DNA of 64,000 nt from Pseudolabrys sp. GTDB taxonomy: Bacteria > Pseudomonadota > Alphaproteobacteria > Rhizobiales > Xanthobacteraceae. The notes beneath the pieces were generated by a model. That model saw only the letters and a list, made by a program, of their open reading frames with translations. It was not told the origin of the DNA and did not search any database. The translations under genes and the position numbers were made by a program. Positions 46,752 through 54,523 of this stretch are shown here, in pieces; within the stretch, counting starts at the first letter, position 1, and every line of letters begins with the position of its first letter. The DNA is taken from contig JAFIGS010000028.1 in NCBI GenBank assembly GCA_017849615.1, positions 53,908 through 117,907 on the forward strand, written 5' to 3'.

Positions 46752-47732
46752 TCAGAACTCGATCTTGGCGCCCTTGATGATCGGGCCCCACTTGTCGATC
46801 TCAGCCTGCGTGAAGGCCTTGAGTTCGTCAGGCGTGCCACCGGCGGGCTGAATACCGAGATTGGCCAGGAACTCCTGCGTCTTCGAATCCTTCAGCCAGG
46901 CATTGGTGGCGGCATTGATCTTCGCAATCACGTCGCCCGGCGTTTTGGCCGGCACCAATACGGCGTACCAGACACCGGCCTCGAAGCCCGGAAGCGACTC
47001 GGCGACGGCGGGAACGTCGGGCAGCCGGGACCAGCGCTCCGTCGAGGCGATGGCCAGCGCCTTGATCTTGCCCTCGCGCACGGCGGGCACATAGCCGGCG
47101 AGCGAATCCATGCCGACATCGATGTGGTTGCCGAGCAGATCGGTGAGAATCTGCGCGCTGCCACGATACTGCGTTTTGGCGAAATCGATGCCCGCGTTCC
47201 GCGCAAGCAGTTCGCCGGTGATGTGGCCGAGCGTGCCGTTGCCCGGGAAGCCTCCGGTCGCCTTGCCCGGATTGGCCTTGGCGTAAGCGATGAAATCCTT
47301 GAGCGTGGAATACGGCGCATCCGGCCTGGCGGTGATGATGACGGGCGCCTTGGCGACCAGCACGACCGAGGCGAAATCGCGCTGCGGGCTGTATTCCATT
47401 TGCTTGTACATCAACTGGTTGGTCGCGGCCTGTCCCGTGGTCGCGAACAGAATGGTGTAACCATCGGCATTAGCGCGTGCGACATTCATGGCGCCGATAT
47501 TACCGCCGGCGCCGCCCTTGTTCTCGATGATGAAGGGCTGGCCGAGTTTCTGGTGGAGTTCCTGCGCCAGACTGCGGGCGATCACGTCGGACGTCGTCCC
47601 CGCCGTGAACGGCACCACCATGGTGACCGGGCGCGACGGCCAGGCTTGCGCAAGGGCCGGCGCCGTTTGCATCAATCCGAAAGACGCGCCGATCAGCGCC
47701 AGCGCCGCAGAACGGCGGTTAAACATAAGCAT
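46752..47732 (-). CDS. Bug-family (TctC-like) solute-binding protein
   Basis: A 326-residue periplasmic binding protein with a signal peptide ending ALAQA (NRR near the start). WPSRPVTMVVPFTAGTTSDV, ENKGGAGGNIGAMNVARANA and GFPGNGTLGHITGEL are hallmarks of the Bug/tripartite tricarboxylate receptor family. No TctA or TctB genes are nearby, which is normal for the many orphan Bug proteins. It lies 12 nt after the DHOD-like gene, so the pair is an operon. The ligand is unknown, probably a carboxylate. Confidence 0.93.
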   Translation of the reverse strand: MLMFNRRSAALALIGASFGLMQTAPALAQAWPSRPVTMVVPFTAGTTSDVIARSLAQELHQKLGQPFIIENKGGAGGNIGAMNVARANADGYTILFATTGQAATNQLMYKQMEYSPQRDFASVVLVAKAPVIITARPDAPYSTLKDFIAYAKANPGKATGGFPGNGTLGHITGELLARNAGIDFAKTQYRGSAQILTDLLGNHIDVGMDSLAGYVPAVREGKIKALAIASTERWSRLPDVPAVAESLPGFEAGVWYAVLVPAKTPGDVIAKINAATNAWLKDSKTQEFLANLGIQPAGGTPDELKAFTQAEIDKWGPIIKGAKIEF

Positions 47733-47744
47733 CGCTTCACTCCC

Positions 47745-48794
47745 TCACTTTTCTGGATCGGCAACATATTTTCTCCAGTTGTTCGTGCGCAAGGGCATAT
47801 CGGCAAAAGTCTTGCGCTTATCGGCAGCCAGGCCGATCAGCGAGGCCGCGTCCACATTCTTTCGCTGCAGATACGATTCCAGCTCCACCACCGCGTTCGA
47901 CAGCACCGAAGCTCCGCGCAGCATCACCTCGGACGACATCTCGACCGCGCTCGCGCCCGCCAGCATCATGCGCGCGACATCCAAGCCATTGCGCGCGCCG
48001 TTGGTGCCGATCAACGGCTTGCCGGCGCCGAGTTGCTGGCGCGACACCGACAGCCAGTGACAGGTCAGCGGCAGGTTCCAGTAGCCGCCGACGCCCAGCG
48101 TGGTGCCGAGAAACGGCTGCATGGTTTCGACATCGGGAACGAAACCCAGCAAGCGGCCGGCCATCACCACCGCTTCGCCGCCGGCGGCGAAAGCCGCGGC
48201 AGCAAGATCGGGCACGCGCTCGCTTTGCCCGGTAATCTTCACCCACAGCGGGATTTTGATCGCGTTCCGCACGGCGGAAACGATCGTCGTCACGCGCGCC
48301 GGATCGAGCTCGGTGGCGACCACGCCTTTGGCCTGGCTGGCATAGGGCGTGCCGATGTTGAGCTCGAGCATGCGCAGGCCCGCCTGCTCGATCTGTTTCG
48401 CCATGGCGATCGTCTTGTCGAGATCGGCGACGATCAGGCTGGCGATCGCATAGGAGTCCACCGCCTTGGCTTCGCGGTCGAGCGTCGCCGTCTGCTCCAG
48501 CCAGGCGTCGAAGCTTTGCGGCGTCAGGCCCGAGCGGCAGGCGATGAAGGCCGTCTGCGGCGCCTGCGGCGTCCACGGGATTTCCCGCCACGCCTCGTCG
48601 AGCAGCATGTATTCGGCGCGCTGCAGTTGGTCCTTGCCGCGCTCCATTTCATTGATGGATTTGACGACAACCGCCCCGACACCGGCGCGCAAGGCGCGGC
48701 GAACGCCGTCGGCCTCGATCATGTGCTCGGCCGAGCCGGCGATCACCGGATTCTTCAGCGCGGTTCTGCCCACCGTTACGGCCAGCCGGGTCAT
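47745..48794 (-). CDS. Dihydroorotate dehydrogenase-like flavoprotein
   Basis: A 349-residue TIM-barrel protein of the DHOD/PreA superfamily. The start at 48794 follows GACAGGAGGAAACGC. LKNPVIAGSAEHMIEADGVR is the N-terminal FMN region, LELNIGTPYASQAKGVVAT replaces the usual 'NxSCPN', VWVKITGQSERVPDLAAAAF has the FMN-binding Lys, and LIGTNGARNGLDVARMMLAG is the phosphate site. The usual catalytic Cys/Ser loop is not recognisable, so it may reduce another substrate. It shares an operon with a Bug binding protein, suggesting use of an imported compound, not pyrimidine synthesis. Confidence 0.82.
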   Translation of the reverse strand: MTRLAVTVGRTALKNPVIAGSAEHMIEADGVRRALRAGVGAVVVKSINEMERGKDQLQRAEYMLLDEAWREIPWTPQAPQTAFIACRSGLTPQSFDAWLEQTATLDREAKAVDSYAIASLIVADLDKTIAMAKQIEQAGLRMLELNIGTPYASQAKGVVATELDPARVTTIVSAVRNAIKIPLWVKITGQSERVPDLAAAAFAAGGEAVVMAGRLLGFVPDVETMQPFLGTTLGVGGYWNLPLTCHWLSVSRQQLGAGKPLIGTNGARNGLDVARMMLAGASAVEMSSEVMLRGASVLSNAVVELESYLQRKNVDAASLIGLAADKRKTFADMPLRTNNWRKYVADPEK

Positions 48795-48994
48795 GCGTTT
48801 CCTCCTGTCGTCATCGTAAGGCGCGCGTCTTAGACCATCCGGCGGCCTGCCGATACCGCCCACCGGACATGGCTGGCGCCGCAGCCCACCGCAGCCCACC
48901 GGCCTGCGCGCGACTGCCCCGCCGCGAAGCCGCTTGAGTTCGACCGCGCCGCGCGATAGCGAAAGCCGCCGCCAATCCAAAAAGGCCTGCCAGA

Positions 48995-49864
48995 ATGACC
49001 GCCAGACTCGTCGACGGGGTCGCCGTCGCCGCCAAGATTCGCACCGAGCTCAAAGAGCGGACCGGACGTCTCGCCGCCACCGGCTGCGTGCCGGGGCTGG
49101 CCGTCATCATGGTCGGCAATGACCCCGCCTCCGCCGTCTACGTCCGCAACAAGATCCGCGCCTGCCACGAGGTCGGCATCCACTCGTCGCGCTTCGATTT
49201 CGCCGCCGATGCCGATCCGGCCGATGTGCTGGCGCGCATCAAAGCGCTAAACGCGGACCCGACCGTCCACGGCATCCTCGTGCAGTTGCCGCTGCCGAAA
49301 CACTTCTCGGTGCCGGATATCCTCGAAGCCATCTCGGCCGAGAAGGATGTCGACGGCTTTCATCTTTATAACGTCGGCGGCCTGGTCGTCGGCAGCACGG
49401 TGTTTCCGCCCTGCACGCCTTATGGCGTCGTCAAGCTGCTCGAGCACGAGGGCGTCGAGATCGAGGGCAAGAATGTCGTCGTGGTCGGCGCCAGCAACAT
49501 CGTCGGCAAGCCGATGGCCTTGATGCTGATGCAGCGCGAGGCGACCGTCTGCATCTGCCACGCCAAGACCCGCGACCTTGCCCAGTTCACCATCCTTGCC
49601 GACATTCTGGTGGTTGCGGCCGGCAAGCCGAACCTGATCGTGTCGCAGATGGTGAAGACCGGCGCCGTCGTCATCGACGTCGGCATCAACCGTTTGCCAG
49701 ACGGGCGCCTGGTCGGCGATGTCGATTTCGCCGGCGTGTCGCAGAAAGCGTCGCTGATCACGCCGGTGCCGGGCGGCGTCGGCCCGATGACCATCACCAT
49801 GCTGCTGGCGAATACGATCAGCTCGGCCGAGCGCCGGCTGTCATCGGCGCAGCCCGCGGCATAA
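48995..49864 (+). CDS. folD: Methylenetetrahydrofolate dehydrogenase/cyclohydrolase
   Basis: A bifunctional one-carbon enzyme, NADP-dependent, of 289 residues. Tyr49 and Lys53 in VYVRNKIRACHEVG are the active-site pair; VHGILVQLPLPKH, EKDVDGFH, VVVGASNIVGKPMALML (cofactor) and TPVPGGVGPMTITML are all present. The start at 48995 comes after CTGCCAGA with no strong ribosome site. It is monocistronic, divergent from the DHOD-like gene. The 200-nt gap between them holds no clear feature. Confidence 0.96.
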   Translation: MTARLVDGVAVAAKIRTELKERTGRLAATGCVPGLAVIMVGNDPASAVYVRNKIRACHEVGIHSSRFDFAADADPADVLARIKALNADPTVHGILVQLPLPKHFSVPDILEAISAEKDVDGFHLYNVGGLVVGSTVFPPCTPYGVVKLLEHEGVEIEGKNVVVVGASNIVGKPMALMLMQREATVCICHAKTRDLAQFTILADILVVAAGKPNLIVSQMVKTGAVVIDVGINRLPDGRLVGDVDFAGVSQKASLITPVPGGVGPMTITMLLANTISSAERRLSSAQPAA

Positions 49865-49992
49865 GCAATTAATGCCCGGCGGGGCGACCTCAGACATCGC
49901 AATTCCTATCTCGCGGTCTGCGGCCAAACCTGCTATGGTCTCCCTATGCGATCTATCGGCCGGTCGATGCCGTTTGCCACATGTGAAGCGCC

Positions 49993-50595
49993 ATGAGCAC
50001 TTTCATCTGCGAGCAAAATATCGTCAACTTCCAGAAGCTGCTGGATGTCAATGAAGACGAGTCGCTTCAGCGGACCCTGAAAACGTTGCTGGCTTCTGCG
50101 AAGCGCGATCTGGCGATGCTGAAGTCCCGGACCGAAGGAGCGGGCGGACGTCCGGGCCAGCGACCGCCGGTCGACGCCCAGACCGTCAGACAGGACATCC
50201 AGGCCGAGTTCGACAACTCGCGCAATCCCTACATGCTGCTCGATCCCGGTCCGGGTCTGAAGATTCTCGACGTCAACAACGCCTACGCGCGCGCTACCTT
50301 GATCAACCGGAGCGACGTGGTGGGAAAATCGTTGTTCGACATATTTCCCGACAATCCCAGCGACCAGCTCGCCAACGGCGTCAGCAATCTCTATGCATCT
50401 CTGCAGATCGTCGCGCGAACCGGCCAACCCCACGCCATGGCCGTTCAGCGTTATGACATCCGCAATCCGGCCGGTGAGTTCGTCGAGCGGCATTGGCAGC
50501 CGATCAATTCTCCGATCCACGACAAGGCGGGCCATCTCCTGTTCCTGCTCCATCACGTCGAGGACGTAACCGATCAGGCGACGCGGTTGCTATAG
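49993..50595 (+). CDS. PAS-domain protein without output domain
   Basis: A 200-residue cytoplasmic protein. The N-terminal helix (FQKLLDVNEDESLQRTLKTL) resembles the leader of rhizobial PAS-histidine kinases. The PAS domain runs from about 72 to 195 (YMLLDPGPGLKILDVNNAYA, VVGKSLFDIFPDNP, HHVEDVTDQ). It stops right after the PAS fold, where a kinase domain normally begins, so it is either a single-domain sensor or the remnant of a kinase. The stop is followed 78 nt later by a DadA-like gene in another frame, not by kinase sequence. Confidence 0.85.
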   Translation: MSTFICEQNIVNFQKLLDVNEDESLQRTLKTLLASAKRDLAMLKSRTEGAGGRPGQRPPVDAQTVRQDIQAEFDNSRNPYMLLDPGPGLKILDVNNAYARATLINRSDVVGKSLFDIFPDNPSDQLANGVSNLYASLQIVARTGQPHAMAVQRYDIRNPAGEFVERHWQPINSPIHDKAGHLLFLLHHVEDVTDQATRLL

Positions 50596-50673
50596 GCGTG
50601 CCGAGACTCCCCATGAGGAGGCCACGAGGCTATGCTCGCCGACGTCCATAATCGAAACTGAGCCGGTAGAATC

Positions 50674-51972
50674 GTGAGCGCTGAACAGAAGCTGACCATT
50701 GCCGTGATCGGCGCCGGCATTGTCGGCTTGTGCACGGCGCTCGAACTGCAGCGCGACGGCCACCACGTCATCCTCATCGAGCCTCACGAACCTGGCGGCC
50801 GTCAGGCGGCCTCCTACGGCAATGGCACGTGGCTCAATCCCGGCTCCGTCCTGCCGATGTCGACGCCCGGTTTGTGGAAGCAGGTGCCCGGCTTCCTGCT
50901 CGATCCCGACGGTCCTTTCATCATCCGCTGGCGCCATCTGCCTACGCTCGCCGGCTGGCTCATCCGATTCGTGCTGGCCGGCCGCACCTGGCAGCAGATC
51001 GAAACCTGCGCGGCGCGCCGTTACGAACTGAACCGCACGACGGCGCAGGACCATGCCGCGCTCGCGGCGGAAGCGGGCCGCCCCGATCTCGTCCGCCGCA
51101 ACGGCTTGATGTTCGTCTACCCCGAACAGGCCGCCATCGACGCCGAACAGCAGAGCTGGCGGCTGCGCGCGAAGCTCGGCATCCGTTTCCGCAAAGTTGA
51201 AACTGCCGAATTGCGCGAACGCGTGCCCGAACTCGGCGAGGCCTATCGCTTCGGCATGCAGATTGACGACGGCGCGCAGGTCGCAGACCCGGGTGCCTAC
51301 TGTCATGCGCTCCTCGAGCTTTTGATCCGCCGCGGCGCCGTGCGAAAGACGGCGCGCGCGACCGGCTTCAGCCTCAACGGCGGACGGCTGACAGCGGTCA
51401 TAACCGAATCCGGCGCCGTGCCGTGTGATCGCGCGGTCATCGCCGCCGGCATCGGCTCACGCGACCTGGCGCTGAAGGCCGGCGACAAGGTGCCGCTCAT
51501 CTCCGAGCGCGGCTACCACGTCGTCATCCCCGATCCCGGCTTCGATCTTCCGGCCGGGCTGATGCCGTCGGATGGCAAGATGGGCGTCGTCATGACGCCG
51601 CAAGGCTTGCGACTGGCCGGACAGGTCGAGCTTGCTTCGGTCTCGGCGCCGCCGAACTGGCAGCGCGCGCGCATTCTGCTCAATTATGCGCGGCGCATGT
51701 TTCCCGCGCTTGCCGCCAAAGCCGACGCCGTCGCCCAAACGCTCGGCTCGCCGAACTACTGGATGGGTCATCGTCCCTCGACGCCGGACGGCTTGCCGTG
51801 CATCGGCGCCGCTTCCGCTTCGCCGGATGTCTTTCATGCTTTCGGTCACGGCCATGTCGGCCTGATCCAGGCGCCCGCGACCGGCAGACTGGTCGCGACG
51901 CTGATCGCCGGCCGGCAACCGGCTTATGATGCGACGCCGTTTTCGGCGCGGCGCTTCGGCGGTGTTGTCTGA
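50674..51972 (+). CDS. FAD-dependent D-amino acid dehydrogenase-like oxidoreductase (DadA/DAO family)
   Basis: A 432-residue flavoenzyme with GTG start. The N-terminal IAVIGAGIVGLCTALELQRDG binds ADP of FAD, YGNGTWLNPGSVLPMSTPG and the C-terminal GHRPSTPDGLPCIGAASASP with HAFGHGHVGLIQAPATGRL are the DadA pattern. It oxidises an amine or D-amino acid to an imino acid and passes electrons to a quinone or oxygen. It is the last chromosomal gene before the att-like repeat at 51979. Confidence 0.9.
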   Translation: MSAEQKLTIAVIGAGIVGLCTALELQRDGHHVILIEPHEPGGRQAASYGNGTWLNPGSVLPMSTPGLWKQVPGFLLDPDGPFIIRWRHLPTLAGWLIRFVLAGRTWQQIETCAARRYELNRTTAQDHAALAAEAGRPDLVRRNGLMFVYPEQAAIDAEQQSWRLRAKLGIRFRKVETAELRERVPELGEAYRFGMQIDDGAQVADPGAYCHALLELLIRRGAVRKTARATGFSLNGGRLTAVITESGAVPCDRAVIAAGIGSRDLALKAGDKVPLISERGYHVVIPDPGFDLPAGLMPSDGKMGVVMTPQGLRLAGQVELASVSAPPNWQRARILLNYARRMFPALAAKADAVAQTLGSPNYWMGHRPSTPDGLPCIGAASASPDVFHAFGHGHVGLIQAPATGRLVATLIAGRQPAYDATPFSARRFGGVV

Positions 51973-51978
51973 AAAACC

Positions 51979-51995
51979 GGTGGGTCCGGCAGGAC
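51979..51995 (+). repeat. att-like direct repeat matching the tRNA 3' end (left copy)
   Basis: GGTGGGTCCGGCAGGAC matches GGTGGGCCCGGCAGGAC at 56663-56679 in 16 of 17 bases and in the same orientation. It begins 7 nt after the DadA-like stop codon. The copy at the right is the 3' end of a tRNA gene, the classical integration target. The reading frame of the recombinase remnant runs through this repeat, so chance or gene-internal similarity is not excluded. Confidence 0.55.
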
Positions 51996-52015
51996 GCCAG
52001 CGGCTAATTACCTGG

Positions 52016-52315
52016 CCTGATTTAAGAGAACTCAAGATCGACGTGATCATAGCCTACATGGCCGATCGCCTGACTCGATCGTTCGTCCACTTTGCAAAGT
52101 TCGTTGAGCTGTTTGATAAGCGCAGCGTGTCCTTCGTCTCGGTCACGCAGCAGCTCAACACGACCACCTCGTTGGGCCGGCTGACGTTCAATGTTCCGCT
52201 CTCGTTCGCCCAGTTTGAGCGGGAGACCACGTCAGAGCATAGCCGGGACAATGTCCGCGATCGACAGAATTTCTGTCTCCGCACGATAACATTCTGCGGT
52301 GCGCGCCGTCGTTAG
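52016..52315 (+). pseudogene. Serine recombinase remnant (large resolvase/invertase family)
   Basis: The frame reads LKIDVIIAYMADRLTRSFVH, then VSFVSVTQQLNTTTSLGRLT and LSFAQFERETTSEHSRDN. This is unmistakably the second half of the catalytic domain of 'recombinase family' serine recombinases (usual form VDRLTRSLADF ... VSVTQQFNTTTSMGRLT ... FEREVTGERIRDK). The N-terminal part with the nucleophile serine and all C-terminal DNA-binding domains are missing, and similarity ends near 52262. Only about 80 of 500 or more residues survive, so it is not functional. It marks the left end of the putative island. Confidence 0.87.
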
Positions 52316-52467
52316 AACATCCTGCCATGTCGTCGCCTATAAAAGCGATAGAGAATGGTCGCAATGACTTCTACTCTCCAAGCTTGGCGGCGATCCGCCG
52401 CAGCAGCGATGCGACAAACGTGCGTTGGTTCACGCGCCGCACGATCGCTCAAGTTTGGAGCTTATGC

Positions 52468-53514
52468 ATGTCGAGCCTTGCTGCGGTTAACTCACCCCGC
52501 ACCGATGATGTGCGTGAACTGTGGTACACGCGCTGCCCGGTGCCGACGGCCTCGAGCGTGGCTTTGTCCCTCGGTTGGCTCGAGAAAGAGTTCGGGACGT
52601 CCGGCATTCGCGTGAACTCGCTGCGCGATGGCGACAGCGACGAGGTCAAGAACGCGCACTTTCATCACCGGTTGAAAGGACTGTTCCGCGAGGGCGGCAA
52701 CATTCCGCCGATCTGGGCCAAGGCGCAGGGCCAGGACACCCTTGTCGTCGCCCTCACCTGGGTGGACGAGCGTCAGGCCATCTTCGTGCGTGCCGACTCG
52801 AATATCCGCAAGCTGCCGGATCTGCGCGGGCGCAATGTCGGCCTGCCGCTCCAGGTCGGCGGCCGCGTCGATTTCGCGCGCGCCATGAGCCTGCACGGCA
52901 TCGTTTCCGCCCTCATCTTGGGCGGGCTGCGCAAGTCCGATGTCGCGTTCCACGACATCGTCAGCGAGCAGACCGTCCTCAGCAACACCACCGTTCATGG
53001 GCGCTTCCATCAGCCCGAACTGGACGCGCTCCTCGATGGCCGCGTTGACGCGATCTACGCCAAAGGTGCCTGGGCAGCGGGCATTTCAACCGATCCGCGC
53101 CTGCGTACGCTCGTCGATATCGGCGCGCATCCGGATCCGCTGGTTCGCATCAACAACGGCACGCCGCGGCCGGTCACCGTCGACCGCGATACAGCAGAGC
53201 GGCGTCCCGATATCGTTGCCCGCTATCTCGCGACGTTGTTGCGCGCGGCACAATGGGCGCGCGCGCATGCCGACGAGGTCGTCGATATCGTCGCCCGCGA
53301 AGTGGGCCGCGAGGCCGACGACGTGCGCGCCGGCTATGGCGCCGCGCTCAGCACATCGTTCGGCCTCGATCTGTCGCCGCTGCGGCGTCAGGGGCTGGCG
53401 CTGCAAAAGAACTTCCTCCTCGAGGAAGGCTTCATCACGCGCGACTTCGATGTCGATGCCTGGATCGATCCCCGGCCACTCGCGCTCGCCAGGGCCGAAG
53501 TCGGGCACGACTGA
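52468..53514 (+). CDS. DszB-like desulfinase homologue (periplasmic-binding-protein fold, no signal peptide)
   Basis: The ATG at 52468 follows TTTGGAG and gives 348 residues, near the 365 of DszB, the 2'-hydroxybiphenyl-2-sulfinate desulfinase of Rhodococcus. YTRCPVPTASSVALS aligns with DszB around Cys27 (SNCPVPNA), AHFHHRLKGLFREGGNIPP with the His60-Arg70-Gly region, and AIFVRADSNIRKLPDLRGRN with the following strand. Here they are C23, H64 and R74; the His-Arg spacing is identical. So the catalytic set is retained. There is no signal peptide, as for DszB and unlike binding proteins. The true sulfinate is unknown: dszA and dszC are absent, and an SsuD-like monooxygenase lies downstream. An ABC substrate-binding protein without leader is the alternative reading. 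Confidence 0.75.
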   Translation: MSSLAAVNSPRTDDVRELWYTRCPVPTASSVALSLGWLEKEFGTSGIRVNSLRDGDSDEVKNAHFHHRLKGLFREGGNIPPIWAKAQGQDTLVVALTWVDERQAIFVRADSNIRKLPDLRGRNVGLPLQVGGRVDFARAMSLHGIVSALILGGLRKSDVAFHDIVSEQTVLSNTTVHGRFHQPELDALLDGRVDAIYAKGAWAAGISTDPRLRTLVDIGAHPDPLVRINNGTPRPVTVDRDTAERRPDIVARYLATLLRAAQWARAHADEVVDIVAREVGREADDVRAGYGAALSTSFGLDLSPLRRQGLALQKNFLLEEGFITRDFDVDAWIDPRPLALARAEVGHD

Positions 53515-53640
53515 TTGGAGCGCGCGCGGCGGCGCGGGCCGACGCTCGCACGCCGCCGCCATTCGTTTCCGGCAGGTCGGTGCCTCACGCGCGACCGGCC
53601 AGCGCCATCTGAACGTCCGTTACCCAACCGGAGCCATACC

Positions 53641-54513
53641 ATGACAACCCTTCGCATCGGCATTCATCCCAACAATCCGACCTTGACCGCGCTCAGCCGC
53701 ACGAGCTTCCTGCAGGAGCGTCTTGGCGGCCGCGCCGATGTGCGCTTCGTCGATGTCGGTCCCGGCCCGCGCAGCATCGATTTCATCGGCGCCAACCTCG
53801 TCGATGTCAGCGGTACCGGCGCAACGCCGCCGATCATTGGCCAGGCGGCCGGTGTGCCGCTGGTCTATATCGCCACGTCGGAAGCACGACCGCTTGGCGG
53901 CCTTGTCGTTGCCGCCACAAGCGACATCCGTTCGGTCAAGGACCTCAAGGGCAAGCGCGTGGCGCTTGCGGTCGGTTCCTGGCTGCAGCAACTGGTTTCG
54001 GTGGCGCTCGACCGCGCCGGCCTCGTTTGGACCGACATCGTCCCGCTGAACCTGCCCGACGCGCTCGCGCGCCAGGCGCTTGCGGCCGGCGACATCGACG
54101 CCTGGGCAGCGCCGGCCAACATCGAAGATGCGAAGCTGCGGTTCATTGCTCATACCAAGGATCTGATCAGCAACCGCTCCGTCTTTTTCGCGCGGCGCGC
54201 CTTTGCGGAAGCGCAACCGGAGCTGCTCGACGAGATCGCGCGCGCCCTCGACGATGCCGACCACTGGATCAAGACCAATCCGGCGGAAGCGGCGCGTCTC
54301 TTGTCGACGGGTCCCGCGCCGGACGTGAGCACGGCCGCCTGGGAGCGCGGCGTCAGCGACCGCCCCTGGGGCCTGCAGACGATCTCCGACGCCTTCCTGG
54401 ACGAGCAGCAATACACCGCCGATCTGTTCCACCGCTTCGGCACGCTGGCGCGCAAGATCAATGTGCGCGAAGCGACGCTCAGCCGCGGCGTCCGCCTCCA
54501 CAAGGCCGCGTGA
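53641..54513 (+). CDS. SsuA-like binding-protein-fold protein lacking a signal peptide
   Basis: A 290-residue protein similar to aliphatic sulfonate binding proteins: TLRIGIHPNNPTLTAL at the start, VDVSGTGATPPIIGQAAGVP (ligand loop) and SVKDLKGKRVALAVGSW. The ATG at 53641 follows CCGGAGCCATACC. Unlike normal SsuA there is no signal peptide, and the upstream in-frame sequence (53515-53640) is Arg-rich, not hydrophobic. It would therefore be cytoplasmic, perhaps an enzyme or chaperone-like binder, as in the DszB lineage. It lies between the DszB-like and SsuD-like genes. Confidence 0.82.
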   Translation: MTTLRIGIHPNNPTLTALSRTSFLQERLGGRADVRFVDVGPGPRSIDFIGANLVDVSGTGATPPIIGQAAGVPLVYIATSEARPLGGLVVAATSDIRSVKDLKGKRVALAVGSWLQQLVSVALDRAGLVWTDIVPLNLPDALARQALAAGDIDAWAAPANIEDAKLRFIAHTKDLISNRSVFFARRAFAEAQPELLDEIARALDDADHWIKTNPAEAARLLSTGPAPDVSTAAWERGVSDRPWGLQTISDAFLDEQQYTADLFHRFGTLARKINVREATLSRGVRLHKAA

Positions 54514-54523
54514 GGCCGCCGCC

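Noticed and set aside
46731-48833. 700-codon forward open frame opposite the Bug and DHOD-like genes
   Set aside because: Same shadow pattern. Both reverse genes have strong ribosome sites and family motifs.
51926-52015. Start codon of a 129-residue intact protein containing the recombinase fragment
   Set aside because: The ATG at 51926 lies inside the DadA-like gene in another frame. The joined frame is accidental and the recombinase part lacks its catalytic serine domain.
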